A DNA stretch of 64,000 nt from Methanothrix soehngenii GP6. Its GTDB lineage: Archaea; Halobacteriota; Methanosarcinia; Methanotrichales; Methanotrichaceae. The position numbers were made by a program, and so were the translations under genes. Below, piece after piece: positions 17,806 through 26,449 of this stretch; position 1 is the stretch's first letter, and each line of letters starts with the position of its first letter. The notes under the pieces are model-generated. The model was not told the origin of the DNA. It saw nothing but the letters and a program-made list of their open reading frames with translations, and ran no database searches. The DNA lies in assembly GCF_000204415.1 (NCBI RefSeq), contig NC_015416.1:2728001-2792000 (forward strand), in the 5' to 3' direction.

Positions 17806-19125
17806 CTATCCACCTCCATCAGATGACCTTTTCTGGTCGGGCTTGTTCACAGAAATATCTTCAAGCGCTCGCAAGAGAGCCTTCTTCCGGCTACTATCGC
17901 TCATTCCATAAAAGGCATCTACAATTGCAGCTACCTTATCCGTCAGATGCTCATCCTTCAAAGAAGGTTCATGGCAGGACTCATTTCGACCTTTTTTCCT
18001 CTTTCTGCAATCAACCTCTTGATAGAACTCCTGGTTGATCAGAAGATGATAAATCAGACAGATGAGTTTCCTGGCTACGGCAACGATTGCCACATTGTGC
18101 TCCTTCTTTTTGCTCAGCCTCTTGTAGAATCTGGACAGCCCTGTATTTTTCATATTAGCTATTGTCTGGGCAGCCTCGACAAGTACAACTCGGATATACT
18201 TGGAACCGCGCTTTGTGATCCCGCATTTCCTCTTTTTGCCGGCAGATTCATTTTCTCCAGGATTGAGGCCACACCATTTCGCCAGCTGTTCAGGGGTCTG
18301 AAAATCTCTGTAATTTCCGATCTCTGACAGGATGACCGAACCTGAGATAAATGCGATTCCAGGAATGGACATAACGATAGCCAGATCCTTGCTCTTATTT
18401 TGAATCTTTTTCAGAATGTTTAGGCTTGTCTTCTCTATTTTGGATTCGACATTGTCCATGATTTCAAGAGAATCGCTGATCAGCATTCGATTTGTCTCGC
18501 TCAGTTCATTGGCAAGTGCTGATCTGATCTCGTCTTGCTTTTTCCTGATCTTTCCGGAGGGTATGCCTTTCAGGATCTCTTCGACGGGCTTGTCTTCAGC
18601 CAGACCTCTTATGATATGTGTTCCTGATTTGCAGAATATGTCGTCCATAGAAGAGCTGAGTTTAATGCCGTTTGATGAGAGATATTTGTGTATCCGATTC
18701 TTGAACTGAGTTCGTGTCTTGACATATCCTGACCTGGCTCGCGTTAGGTTCCTGAGCTCTCGGTCTTCATCGGAAAAAACCCGAGATCTCTTGATTTGAT
18801 TATTCAAGCACAGAGTTGCAATACGCTTTGAATCTTTTGAATCTGATTTATCGTTTGGAATGGACTTTATCTGCAGCGGATTGGCAACAATGGTATCTAT
18901 GGTTCGGCTCAGAACATCATAAATCGGGATCCAATAGACTCCTGTAGCTTCAAATGCAACCTGTTCGCATTTGTTGTCTGCAAGCCAGTTTCTGAATCTA
19001 TCAAGCTCGGATTTTGTTGTCCCAAAATTCTCTCGAATCGACGGCACTTCGTCGCCAGTTATTGTGGCAACGATCAGATCTTTATGGACATCTGCACCGC
19101 AAACTCTTTCTCTTCGTTTTTTCAT
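17806..19125 (-). CDS. IS110-family transposase (DEDD recombinase), copy 1
   Basis: 439 residues from ATG 19125 (MKKRRERVCG). The frame is open further upstream, but that DNA carries the candidate bridge RNA. The N-terminal RuvC-like DEDD domain has the first Asp in GADVHKDLIVA, Glu in AFEATGVYW, and DKSDSKDSKRIA. The C-terminal Transposase_20 domain has MSIPGIAFISGSVILSEIG and KWCGLNPGENESAGKKR, with the conserved serine region following. IS110 recombinases use an RNA guide to pair target and donor DNA. Frame intact and identical to copy 2. Confidence 0.92.
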   Translation of the reverse strand: MKKRRERVCGADVHKDLIVATITGDEVPSIRENFGTTKSELDRFRNWLADNKCEQVAFEATGVYWIPIYDVLSRTIDTIVANPLQIKSIPNDKSDSKDSKRIATLCLNNQIKRSRVFSDEDRELRNLTRARSGYVKTRTQFKNRIHKYLSSNGIKLSSSMDDIFCKSGTHIIRGLAEDKPVEEILKGIPSGKIRKKQDEIRSALANELSETNRMLISDSLEIMDNVESKIEKTSLNILKKIQNKSKDLAIVMSIPGIAFISGSVILSEIGNYRDFQTPEQLAKWCGLNPGENESAGKKRKCGITKRGSKYIRVVLVEAAQTIANMKNTGLSRFYKRLSKKKEHNVAIVAVARKLICLIYHLLINQEFYQEVDCRKRKKGRNESCHEPSLKDEHLTDKVAAIVDAFYGMSDSSRKKALLRALEDISVNKPDQKRSSDGGG

Positions 19126-19137
19126 ATATGTCTCTGC

Positions 19138-19284
19138 CTGATATGGGCAGATGATCATTCCCTTATATGGGATAATTTCCCATACGCGTTCTATGACGCA
19201 GTCCCGTATTCGAGGGATATTGGCTGGTTTCAATCGCGGGATCAAGCGTCCCATAAACTTGTCAGCCTTCACTGCCCATATCAG
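19138..19284 (-). ncRNA. Candidate bridge RNA of IS110 copy 1
   Basis: A perfect 13-bp inverted repeat, CTGATATGGGCAG (19138-19150) and CTGCCCATATCAG (19272-19284), encloses about 121 bases just upstream of the transposase. Read on the minus strand, GATTGAAAC (19235-19227) equals the last nine bases of the transcribed CRISPR repeat. Further 3', ATGGGAAA (19183-19176) equals the element's right end plus core (ATGG|GAAAC). The first lies in a loop closed by TCCCG/CGGGA. The order target-match then donor-match is that of the IS621 bridge RNA. Not proven; no expression data. Confidence 0.6.
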
Positions 19285-19356
19285 ACTTAACATGGACGGA
19301 TTAAAATATCTGGTTTTCCATCCGTCACGTGTGAGCCCCTGCCTGGGCTCATGGGC

Positions 19357-20023
19357 GTTTCAATCCTTGTTTTCGTGGAACTTGCTCTTGATGATGGAAA
19401 CGTCTTTGAACAAATGGCAAAGGAAGTTGCCACGTTTCAATCCTTGTTTTCGTGGAACTTGCTCTTGATGGTTCACTTTGTAATGCCACGGGCTGTACGC
19501 ATTTCGTTTCAATCCTTGTTTTCGTGGAACTTGCTCTTGATGAGAAGCCCCACAAGCAGAGCCACCGGGAAGAATGCAGTTTCAATCCTTGTTTTCGTGG
19601 AACTTGCTCTTGATGCCAGTTGGGCAAACCGAACAGCATCTTTGAGCAGTTTCAATCCTTGTTTTCGTGGAACTTGCTCTTGATGTCTGAGGAAATCGCG
19701 ATGGAGTTTGCTAAACGATGGAGTTTCAATCCTTGTTTTCGTGGAACTTGCTCTTGATGGCTGGGGTCGATTGCGGGCAAAATCAAAGGCGGTGGCAGTT
19801 TCAATCCTTGTTTTCGTGGAACTTGCTCTTGATGATCAAGGAGGTTGCGTAGATGGGACTCGACGTGTATCGTTTCAATCCTTGTTTTCGTGGAACTTGC
19901 TCTTGATGTCCCGATGAAACCAGCCACTCGAAACCCGAATTTCTAGTTTCAATCCTTGTTTTCGTGGAACTTGCTCTTGATGGACGGGCATCGATCCCGA
20001 GACATGGGATGCGGCGGTGTTTC
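19357..20023 (-). CRISPR. CRISPR array, middle segment (9 repeats) between the two IS110 copies
   Basis: Nine identical 37-bp repeats start at 19357, 19434, 19506, 19579, 19649, 19723, 19798, 19872 and 19946, followed by GTTTC (20019-20023) where IS110 copy 2 begins. The nine spacers are 33-40 nt. The first three, following the repeats at 19357, 19434 and 19506, also occur in the same order in the leader-side segment. Spacer sequences have no recognisable source by reading. Confidence 0.96.
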
Positions 20024-20061
20024 CCATGGAAAACCAAAAAAAATCAAATGCAAGAGGCTAG

Positions 20062-21381
20062 CTATCCACCTCCATCAGATGACCTTTTCTGGTCGGGCTT
20101 GTTCACAGAAATATCTTCAAGCGCTCGCAAGAGAGCCTTCTTCCGGCTACTATCGCTCATTCCATAAAAGGCATCTACAATTGCAGCTACCTTATCCGTC
20201 AGATGCTCATCCTTCAAAGAAGGTTCATGGCAGGACTCATTTCGACCTTTTTTCCTCTTTCTGCAATCAACCTCTTGATAGAACTCCTGGTTGATCAGAA
20301 GATGATAAATCAGACAGATGAGTTTCCTGGCTACGGCAACGATTGCCACATTGTGCTCCTTCTTTTTGCTCAGCCTCTTGTAGAATCTGGACAGCCCTGT
20401 ATTTTTCATATTAGCTATTGTCTGGGCAGCCTCGACAAGTACAACTCGGATATACTTGGAACCGCGCTTTGTGATCCCGCATTTCCTCTTTTTGCCGGCA
20501 GATTCATTTTCTCCAGGATTGAGGCCACACCATTTCGCCAGCTGTTCAGGGGTCTGAAAATCTCTGTAATTTCCGATCTCTGACAGGATGACCGAACCTG
20601 AGATAAATGCGATTCCAGGAATGGACATAACGATAGCCAGATCCTTGCTCTTATTTTGAATCTTTTTCAGAATGTTTAGGCTTGTCTTCTCTATTTTGGA
20701 TTCGACATTGTCCATGATTTCAAGAGAATCGCTGATCAGCATTCGATTTGTCTCGCTCAGTTCATTGGCAAGTGCTGATCTGATCTCGTCTTGCTTTTTC
20801 CTGATCTTTCCGGAGGGTATGCCTTTCAGGATCTCTTCGACGGGCTTGTCTTCAGCCAGACCTCTTATGATATGTGTTCCTGATTTGCAGAATATGTCGT
20901 CCATAGAAGAGCTGAGTTTAATGCCGTTTGATGAGAGATATTTGTGTATCCGATTCTTGAACTGAGTTCGTGTCTTGACATATCCTGACCTGGCTCGCGT
21001 TAGGTTCCTGAGCTCTCGGTCTTCATCGGAAAAAACCCGAGATCTCTTGATTTGATTATTCAAGCACAGAGTTGCAATACGCTTTGAATCTTTTGAATCT
21101 GATTTATCGTTTGGAATGGACTTTATCTGCAGCGGATTGGCAACAATGGTATCTATGGTTCGGCTCAGAACATCATAAATCGGGATCCAATAGACTCCTG
21201 TAGCTTCAAATGCAACCTGTTCGCATTTGTTGTCTGCAAGCCAGTTTCTGAATCTATCAAGCTCGGATTTTGTTGTCCCAAAATTCTCTCGAATCGACGG
21301 CACTTCGTCGCCAGTTATTGTGGCAACGATCAGATCTTTATGGACATCTGCACCGCAAACTCTTTCTCTTCGTTTTTTCAT
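20062..21381 (-). CDS. IS110-family transposase (DEDD recombinase), copy 2
   Basis: 439 residues, identical to the protein encoded at 17806-19125, with the same DEDD and Transposase_20 motifs and the same intact frame. The ATG at 21381 is preferred to the upstream frame for the same reason as in copy 1. Two intact copies less than 1 kb apart inside one CRISPR array could also recombine and delete the spacers between them. Confidence 0.92.
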   Translation of the reverse strand: MKKRRERVCGADVHKDLIVATITGDEVPSIRENFGTTKSELDRFRNWLADNKCEQVAFEATGVYWIPIYDVLSRTIDTIVANPLQIKSIPNDKSDSKDSKRIATLCLNNQIKRSRVFSDEDRELRNLTRARSGYVKTRTQFKNRIHKYLSSNGIKLSSSMDDIFCKSGTHIIRGLAEDKPVEEILKGIPSGKIRKKQDEIRSALANELSETNRMLISDSLEIMDNVESKIEKTSLNILKKIQNKSKDLAIVMSIPGIAFISGSVILSEIGNYRDFQTPEQLAKWCGLNPGENESAGKKRKCGITKRGSKYIRVVLVEAAQTIANMKNTGLSRFYKRLSKKKEHNVAIVAVARKLICLIYHLLINQEFYQEVDCRKRKKGRNESCHEPSLKDEHLTDKVAAIVDAFYGMSDSSRKKALLRALEDISVNKPDQKRSSDGGG

Positions 21382-21393
21382 ATATGTCTCTGC

Positions 21394-21540
21394 CTGATAT
21401 GGGCAGATGATCATTCCCTTATATGGGATAATTTCCCATACGCGTTCTATGACGCAGTCCCGTATTCGAGGGATATTGGCTGGTTTCAATCGCGGGATCA
21501 AGCGTCCCATAAACTTGTCAGCCTTCACTGCCCATATCAG
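21394..21540 (-). ncRNA. Candidate bridge RNA of IS110 copy 2
   Basis: Exact second copy of the structure at 19138-19284: a 13-bp stem enclosing the CRISPR-handle match GATTGAAAC (21483-21491) and the donor-end match ATGGGAAA (21432-21439). Same reasoning and same uncertainty. Confidence 0.6.
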
Positions 21541-21612
21541 ACTTAACATGGACGGATTAAAATATCTGGTTTTCCATCCGTCACGTGTGAGCCCCTGCCT
21601 GGGCTCATGGGC

Positions 21613-22460
21613 GTTTCAATCCTTGTTTTCGTGGAACTTGCTCTTGATGTCCCATCTATGTCTCGGGGGATGATGCTCTGACCGTGTTTCAATCCTTGTT
21701 TTCGTGGAACTTGCTCTTGATGGATCGGGGAACATCGAAGAAGCAACCACGGCGTGGGAGTTTCAATCCTTGTTTTCGTGGAACTTGCTCTTGATGAGGC
21801 AACAAATACGATGCTGTAGAGCTTGGCCCTTAGTTTCAATCCTTGTTTTCGTGGAACTTGCTCTTGATGATGGAAACGTCTTTGAACAAATGGCAAAGGA
21901 AGTTGCCACGTTTCAATCCTTGTTTTCGTGGAACTTGCTCTTGATGGTTCACTTTGTAATGCCACGGGCTGTACGCATTTCGTTTCAATCCTTGTTTTCG
22001 TGGAACTTGCTCTTGATGAGAAGCCCCACAAGCAGAGCCACCGGGAAGAATGCAGTTTCAATCCTTGTTTTCGTGGAACTTGCTCTTGATGTGAATGTCA
22101 TGGAATCGACTGGGGTGGACGAATTTCGTTTCAATCCTTGTTTTCGTGGAACTTGCTCTTGATGTCCTAGAGGAGTCTGGGACGTTTTTCTATGCGGTGT
22201 TTCAATCCTTGTTTTCGTGGAACTTGCTCTTGATGTGTCACCTTCTAATTATGACCACCGCGTCAACTGCAGAGTTTCAATCCTTGTTTTCGTGGAACTT
22301 GCTCTTGATGTTGAGATCAGGGCAGCGGACAGAGCGATGGTGTCCTTGAGTTTCAATCCTTGTTTTCGTGGAACTTGCTCTTGATGTTTTCAACAAAATG
22401 TCAGAAGGAAGTTGCATGATGGCGTTTCAATCCTTGTTTTCGTGGAACTTGCTCTTGATG
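21613..22460 (-). CRISPR. CRISPR array, leader-proximal segment (12 repeats)
   Basis: Twelve identical 37-bp repeats start at 21613, 21686, 21760, 21833, 21910, 21982, 22055, 22128, 22199, 22274, 22350 and 22424, with 11 spacers of 34-40 nt. Spacers at 21870-21909, 21947-21981 and 22019-22054 are exact copies of those at 19394-19433, 19471-19505 and 19543-19578. The full array therefore has 22 complete repeats and 22 spacers, 19 of them distinct. The last repeat abuts the leader. Confidence 0.96.
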
Positions 22461-22619
22461 AGCGGCTTTTTTTCGTTCTTTTTCCCGTTTGACACCGTTA
22501 AACCACCCATTCTTAGCCCTCCGCTGGCATGAATGGAATTTATCAGATGCCTTATAAATTCGTTCCGGCCTGGCAGCTTCAAAATGCGCCCCTAGCTTTA
22601 AAAAGAGTGATTAAGCGAT
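22461..22619 (-). promoter_or_regulatory. CRISPR leader with TATA box
   Basis: AT-rich 159-base stretch between the newest repeat and the cas6 stop. On the minus strand it carries AATTTATAAG (about 22551-22560), a good archaeal TATA box oriented toward the array, then purine-rich DNA (GGGAAAAAGAACGAAAAAAAG) directly before the first repeat. Position and orientation fit an array leader; transcription would start near 22530. Confidence 0.7.
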
Positions 22620-23276
22620 CTATTTTAGCCTCATAACCGCGCCGAATCCTCTGGAGACCGACTTTCCCAGTCCCATGTGATCTGGTATGGCAAAGCAGGT
22701 GGTGAACTCCCCTCGAAAGCCTGTAACCTTTGTGCCCTTGAGCATGCAGATCTCATCTTTCATCCTCCCCAGATCCAGCCTGATATGCTCTTTCGCCACA
22801 TACCCTAGGCCTTTGGAGGCGGAGAGGATGTTGCCCACCAGAATCCTTCTCAACAAATCCCTTCTCTCCTCCTCAGATGCGGCTACATACTTGGCATAGT
22901 TCTCCTGGCTCAGGGCCAGCCATGGCATCGCAAAACTGTAGCTTAAGATCTCCTCTGTGCAGCCAAACTCCTCGCTCTTCACTGTCACGCCGCGCTCCAT
23001 GATGGTGTAGTTGCTCTCGCCCAATTTTATCTCATCGAATTTATCATAAATGTCTTTCAGGACCTCAGCCCCCTCATTGATGCCCATGACCAGAGGGCTG
23101 CCGTCCAGCATCTTGTACTGGATGAGAGGATACCTGTAGATCAGCTTGTCTGTCACATGCTGGTGCAGCAGAGCATGTTCATTGAAGCTGGTGGCAAAGA
23201 AGCCCCGCAGCTTGGCCGCGTCCCCGCGCATGGGCGCGGCCGAGTGCAGAGTGAGGCGGAGGATTTTGAGGTTCAT
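22620..23276 (-). CDS. cas6: Cas6, CRISPR RNA endonuclease
   Basis: 218 residues with the Cas6b-type layout: N-terminal RAMP-like ferredoxin fold (MNLKILRLTL), central IQYKMLDGSPLVMGINEG, and the C-terminal glycine-rich loop GLGKSVSRGFGAVM, the hallmark of Cas6. It cuts the repeat transcript to leave an 8-nt handle, here probably AUUGAAAC. Last gene of the interference operon, 9 bases after cas3 and directly upstream of the leader. Histidines near the N-terminus (H11, H33, H37, H39) are candidates for catalysis. Confidence 0.9.
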   Translation of the reverse strand: MNLKILRLTLHSAAPMRGDAAKLRGFFATSFNEHALLHQHVTDKLIYRYPLIQYKMLDGSPLVMGINEGAEVLKDIYDKFDEIKLGESNYTIMERGVTVKSEEFGCTEEILSYSFAMPWLALSQENYAKYVAASEEERRDLLRRILVGNILSASKGLGYVAKEHIRLDLGRMKDEICMLKGTKVTGFRGEFTTCFAIPDHMGLGKSVSRGFGAVMRLK

Positions 23277-23285
23277 TTATTGCCT

Positions 23286-25763
23286 CTAGATGATCATGGA
23301 GCCCACTCCGGCTCCAGCCCGCATGAAGCCCGTTTCCATATCATAGTAGTTGGGCAGTTCCGCGTTTGATATATATCCAAACTCGGAGTCTTCAATTATC
23401 AAGGAATGAGCGAACTTCTCTGGTGCCGATATCACATATTCGCTGAACTCTTTTCTTATCTCCAGTTTTTTTCGTATTCTTTCTTTGAGATCCTTTTCCA
23501 TTCGCATATCCTGATATTTCTTCCAGATTTCTACAGCCGTCTCATCTAGTTCTACAAATACATTTACCTTTGGATAGTCCTCCTCAATCAGCTTGAATTT
23601 TTTGCTCAGATCCCGGAAGGACAACTGAGCCAAACAGGCCAGGTTCTCTTTTGATTTCTCGTCGCCCATGCCCATCTTCACGGCTTTGAAGTATTTGTTG
23701 TTCAACTCCAAAAAATCTGATTCTTTAATTGTATCATTTATATTTTTTAATGTATCCAGGGTTTTGCTCATCAAAAAGGGATCGTAGATGTATTTATAAA
23801 ATTCTTTTCGGTCATCTTTTAAAATAAAGATCGATACGGTGCCTTTATCTGCTTTGGCCGAGTTTCTGTTGCATCTGCCCGCTACCTGGTTTATGGAATC
23901 CATTGGAGCGAAATCCCGGTAGACCATGTCTGCATCGATGTCCACTCCTGCTTCAATAAGCTGGGTGCTCACAATGACCTTTCTTTTCCTTAACGACTCA
24001 TTGGCCTCTCTTTTTTCCGAAGGTCCTTTGATCTTTCTTATCCGCTCCAGCCTCTCTTTCGGAATCACGTTTGTAGATAGGTAAAAATTCTCCGTGTTAA
24101 CTAACTCGAGGCCTTTCACGAAATTGTAAACATCGTTGGCTGCGCTTATGGTATTTAGAACAATGAGGAAATCTTTCTCAGGATTGCCAGTTATATCTTT
24201 TTCTAGCAGGACCTTGAATTCCTCCAGGGTCAAAGCGGTCTCAATTCTAGGAATCAACTCAATCCTGTCTAGGCCCCGGAAGTATTCTTCTTTCTTCTGC
24301 ACTATCTCCTTTATCTCTCCTATCGCCTCATCAAATATGAGCGGCTCAGTTGCAGTAACGAATACGACATAACTATTGAATTTCTCGCAAAGCATCTTTG
24401 TTGCGTCGTGAATCAACTGCCAGTACTGGTGAGGGACAGCCTGCACTTCGTCCAGAATAATTATGGAGTTGGCCAGCTTGTTGAACTTTCGCAGCAATTT
24501 ATTTTTGTTAGAGAAAAGCGTGTAGAAGTACTGCCAAAATGTGGTTACTATTATCTCTGCGTTCCAACCCTCCAGGAGCAACAGGCTTTCGTCGGCCTTA
24601 TATTCGTCGTTGTCCTCTGTCTTGTAGCTCACATCTGCCAGATGATGGTGCTTGAGAAGAAGCCTGGAATCTTTAAGTCTTCCTCCTTGGGTCACCACAT
24701 CGTCAAATACCGCGTAATTCTGATCTATTATGCTCAGGAAGGGCAGAGCGTAGATTATCCTTGGAGTGAAATTCTTCTCTTTCTTCAATCGATCTCTCAG
24801 CTTCAAAGCAAAGGAAAGAGAGGTAAGAGTCTTGCCTGTGCCCGTTGGAACATTTAACGATAGAATTCTATTATCTAGGTTCCAATCACTAATTCCTACC
24901 ATTGCATCTTCGTAGATCTGATTCCTGAGACTATTGATATTATTTCTGTCGGAAGTGAATCCTTTTCGGTCTCTGTACTGATCCACCAGGTCTGCTGGAA
25001 GGTCTAAACGATCTAGATCTTTGCCATTTAACCCCGCGTCAGTCTTATCTGCATCCAGAAGGGCGGAGTAAAGAAATTGAGTTATGAAATACAGGTAAAG
25101 ATCGCTCTTTTCATTGAGATGCCTTACCAGACGTTTTTCCTTTCTACCGATTTCCCGGGGGGCATCCTGCAAAATGTAATCAAGAATTTTATCGATATCT
25201 ATTTTTAAATTTATCTTCTCTTCGGAAAGAAGCAATTCAAGGATTTCGCTAAGCTCGGTTTTATCCATATCCATGGATTCAATCTGCTCTCTTGCTACCT
25301 TCAAAATCTTATCCTTCTCTGCATCCACTTCGCTTATCTCGTCCATGGCATTCATGAGGTTTCCGTGATGCCTTTTTACTGTAAGGAAAGATATGATGGG
25401 CAGATAATCTGCTAATCCTCCTTTTATCTCCGATTGATGTAGGTATTCTTTGATTACAGCGTAAGCAAAGAAGGCCGAGAGCAGACCATGATGGGTGGTA
25501 TCCTTCGCTTTGAGGGACCTTTTTTTCCTCTCATCTGTTTCAATAATGTACTCCTGGAAGAATTTCGTGGCTTTCCCCAGGTCGTGCGTCACTCCTATCA
25601 GGTAAGCAGCATCTGTCAAGAGATCCTTGTCATCTATGTTTAGAGACTTGTCTCTAACAGTTTTTCTGCTCAATTGCCCCACTCTTCTCAAGTGATCCAC
25701 CAGGCGCTTATCTGGGTGCGACATCAGTTTAAAGGAATACGATTCGCTCGCCATGCTCGCCAT
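23286..25763 (-). CDS. cas3: Cas3, HD nuclease-helicase
   Basis: 825 residues from ATG 25763, picked because GGGAGGT lies 5 bases upstream; it overlaps the cas5 end by 35 bases. N-terminal HD domain: SHPDKRLVDHL, GVTHDLGKATKFF, HHGLLSAFFAY, KRHHGN. Helicase: Walker A PTGTGKT, DEVQ box (LDEVQAVP), VTATEP, and the C-terminal STQLIEAGVDIDAD with NQVAGRCNR. Cas3 is recruited by Cascade to nick and degrade target DNA. Both domains are fused and intact. Confidence 0.93.
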   Translation of the reverse strand: MASMASESYSFKLMSHPDKRLVDHLRRVGQLSRKTVRDKSLNIDDKDLLTDAAYLIGVTHDLGKATKFFQEYIIETDERKKRSLKAKDTTHHGLLSAFFAYAVIKEYLHQSEIKGGLADYLPIISFLTVKRHHGNLMNAMDEISEVDAEKDKILKVAREQIESMDMDKTELSEILELLLSEEKINLKIDIDKILDYILQDAPREIGRKEKRLVRHLNEKSDLYLYFITQFLYSALLDADKTDAGLNGKDLDRLDLPADLVDQYRDRKGFTSDRNNINSLRNQIYEDAMVGISDWNLDNRILSLNVPTGTGKTLTSLSFALKLRDRLKKEKNFTPRIIYALPFLSIIDQNYAVFDDVVTQGGRLKDSRLLLKHHHLADVSYKTEDNDEYKADESLLLLEGWNAEIIVTTFWQYFYTLFSNKNKLLRKFNKLANSIIILDEVQAVPHQYWQLIHDATKMLCEKFNSYVVFVTATEPLIFDEAIGEIKEIVQKKEEYFRGLDRIELIPRIETALTLEEFKVLLEKDITGNPEKDFLIVLNTISAANDVYNFVKGLELVNTENFYLSTNVIPKERLERIRKIKGPSEKREANESLRKRKVIVSTQLIEAGVDIDADMVYRDFAPMDSINQVAGRCNRNSAKADKGTVSIFILKDDRKEFYKYIYDPFLMSKTLDTLKNINDTIKESDFLELNNKYFKAVKMGMGDEKSKENLACLAQLSFRDLSKKFKLIEEDYPKVNVFVELDETAVEIWKKYQDMRMEKDLKERIRKKLEIRKEFSEYVISAPEKFAHSLIIEDSEFGYISNAELPNYYDMETGFMRAGAGVGSMII

Positions 25764-26442
25764 TCTCGACCTCCCAAAGCTCTTTGGCCTTCGCCCTGAT
25801 GCTCCTTCCATTTCTCTCAAAAAGAATCTCGCTGTAGTCAGTCACCTCTCTTGCTTCTCCCATCTCGCCCGGCATCACCTCAGAGAAGTACTCCTTTCCC
25901 TCCTCGAATTCTGGGGTCAGTAGGCATTTTCCTGGCACGACACTATCGATTTCCTGGACTTCTTCCCCAGAACTCTTTAATCCAAACTCTCCTATGAACT
26001 GATAGCTGCAAATGAGCTGACTCAGTCCGAGACATGGAGTATATACAGACTGATGGCTGGTGAGCAGGTCTTTGAGCTTTTTATACAATTGCTCATCGGA
26101 GTGAGAGAAATAGATCCTGTACTTCGGATCTTTGACGAACTCGAATCTGATCTGGGTTCGATTCTTGATCAGATGCATCTTAACTGCGCTCTTGGTGTCA
26201 ATCAGATTCTCTCCGATCCTCACTTTTTTTACAGGCGCCAGGATCCTGCATCCGATATTGGCATCAACCTTACAGAAGTGCCTGAAATACTCCGCTTTGT
26301 CCAGACCAACGACGGCCCCGATCAGCCCTGAGAGAGCCGTTCGGGGTGGGAAAGAATAGGTAAGTGGAGAGCTGGTAGAGTAATTCTTCCTGAAGTGGGC
26401 GTAGTCCCCCCACACATCGAATACTATTACTCTCTCCGGCAT
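25729..26442 (-). CDS. cas5: Cas5, type I-B Cascade subunit
   Basis: 237 residues with the Cas5 N-terminal signature VFDVWGDYAHFRKNYSTSSPLTYSFPPRTALSGLIGAVVGL split across the first beta-alpha units. Cas5 caps the 5' handle of the crRNA in Cascade. Start ATG 26442 has GAGGT 5 bases upstream. It lies 7 bases after cas7 and overlaps cas3, so translation is coupled. Confidence 0.92.
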   Translation of the reverse strand: MPERVIVFDVWGDYAHFRKNYSTSSPLTYSFPPRTALSGLIGAVVGLDKAEYFRHFCKVDANIGCRILAPVKKVRIGENLIDTKSAVKMHLIKNRTQIRFEFVKDPKYRIYFSHSDEQLYKKLKDLLTSHQSVYTPCLGLSQLICSYQFIGEFGLKSSGEEVQEIDSVVPGKCLLTPEFEEGKEYFSEVMPGEMGEAREVTDYSEILFERNGRSIRAKAKELWEVENGEHGERIVFL

Positions 26443-26449
26443 CTGGACC

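Larger units (their letters stand above)
17768..19356 (-). mobile_element. IS110-family element, copy 1, inserted at a CRISPR repeat
   Basis: 1589 bp between two GTTTC direct repeats (17763-17767 and 19357-19361), which are the first five bases of the CRISPR repeat. The left boundary starts CCATGGAAAACC and the right ends GGGCTCATGGGC. There are no long terminal inverted repeats, as usual for IS110. It is identical to copy 2 at an offset of 2256 bases in every stretch compared. The transposase occupies most of it; a ~230-base non-coding end lies upstream of the gene and only ~40 bases downstream. That asymmetry is typical of the IS110 group, whose bridge RNA lies in the upstream end. Confidence 0.9.
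20024..21612 (-). mobile_element. IS110-family element, copy 2, inserted at a CRISPR repeat
   Basis: Same 1589-bp element as copy 1, again flanked by GTTTC (20019-20023 and 21613-21617) at the beginning of a repeat. Outer neighbours differ (a different spacer on each side), so the position within the repeat is the shared feature. Identity of the two copies indicates recent transposition or local duplication. Confidence 0.9.

Noticed and set aside
19126-19293. Longer transposase (495 residues) starting upstream of the chosen ATG
   Set aside because: The extra 56 residues are not part of the IS110 fold and coincide with the structured non-coding end.
19351-22349. Many open frames across the array with repeated FQSLFSWNLLLM or HQEQVPRKQGLK segments
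   Set aside because: They are translations of the 37-bp CRISPR repeats and spacers, not proteins.
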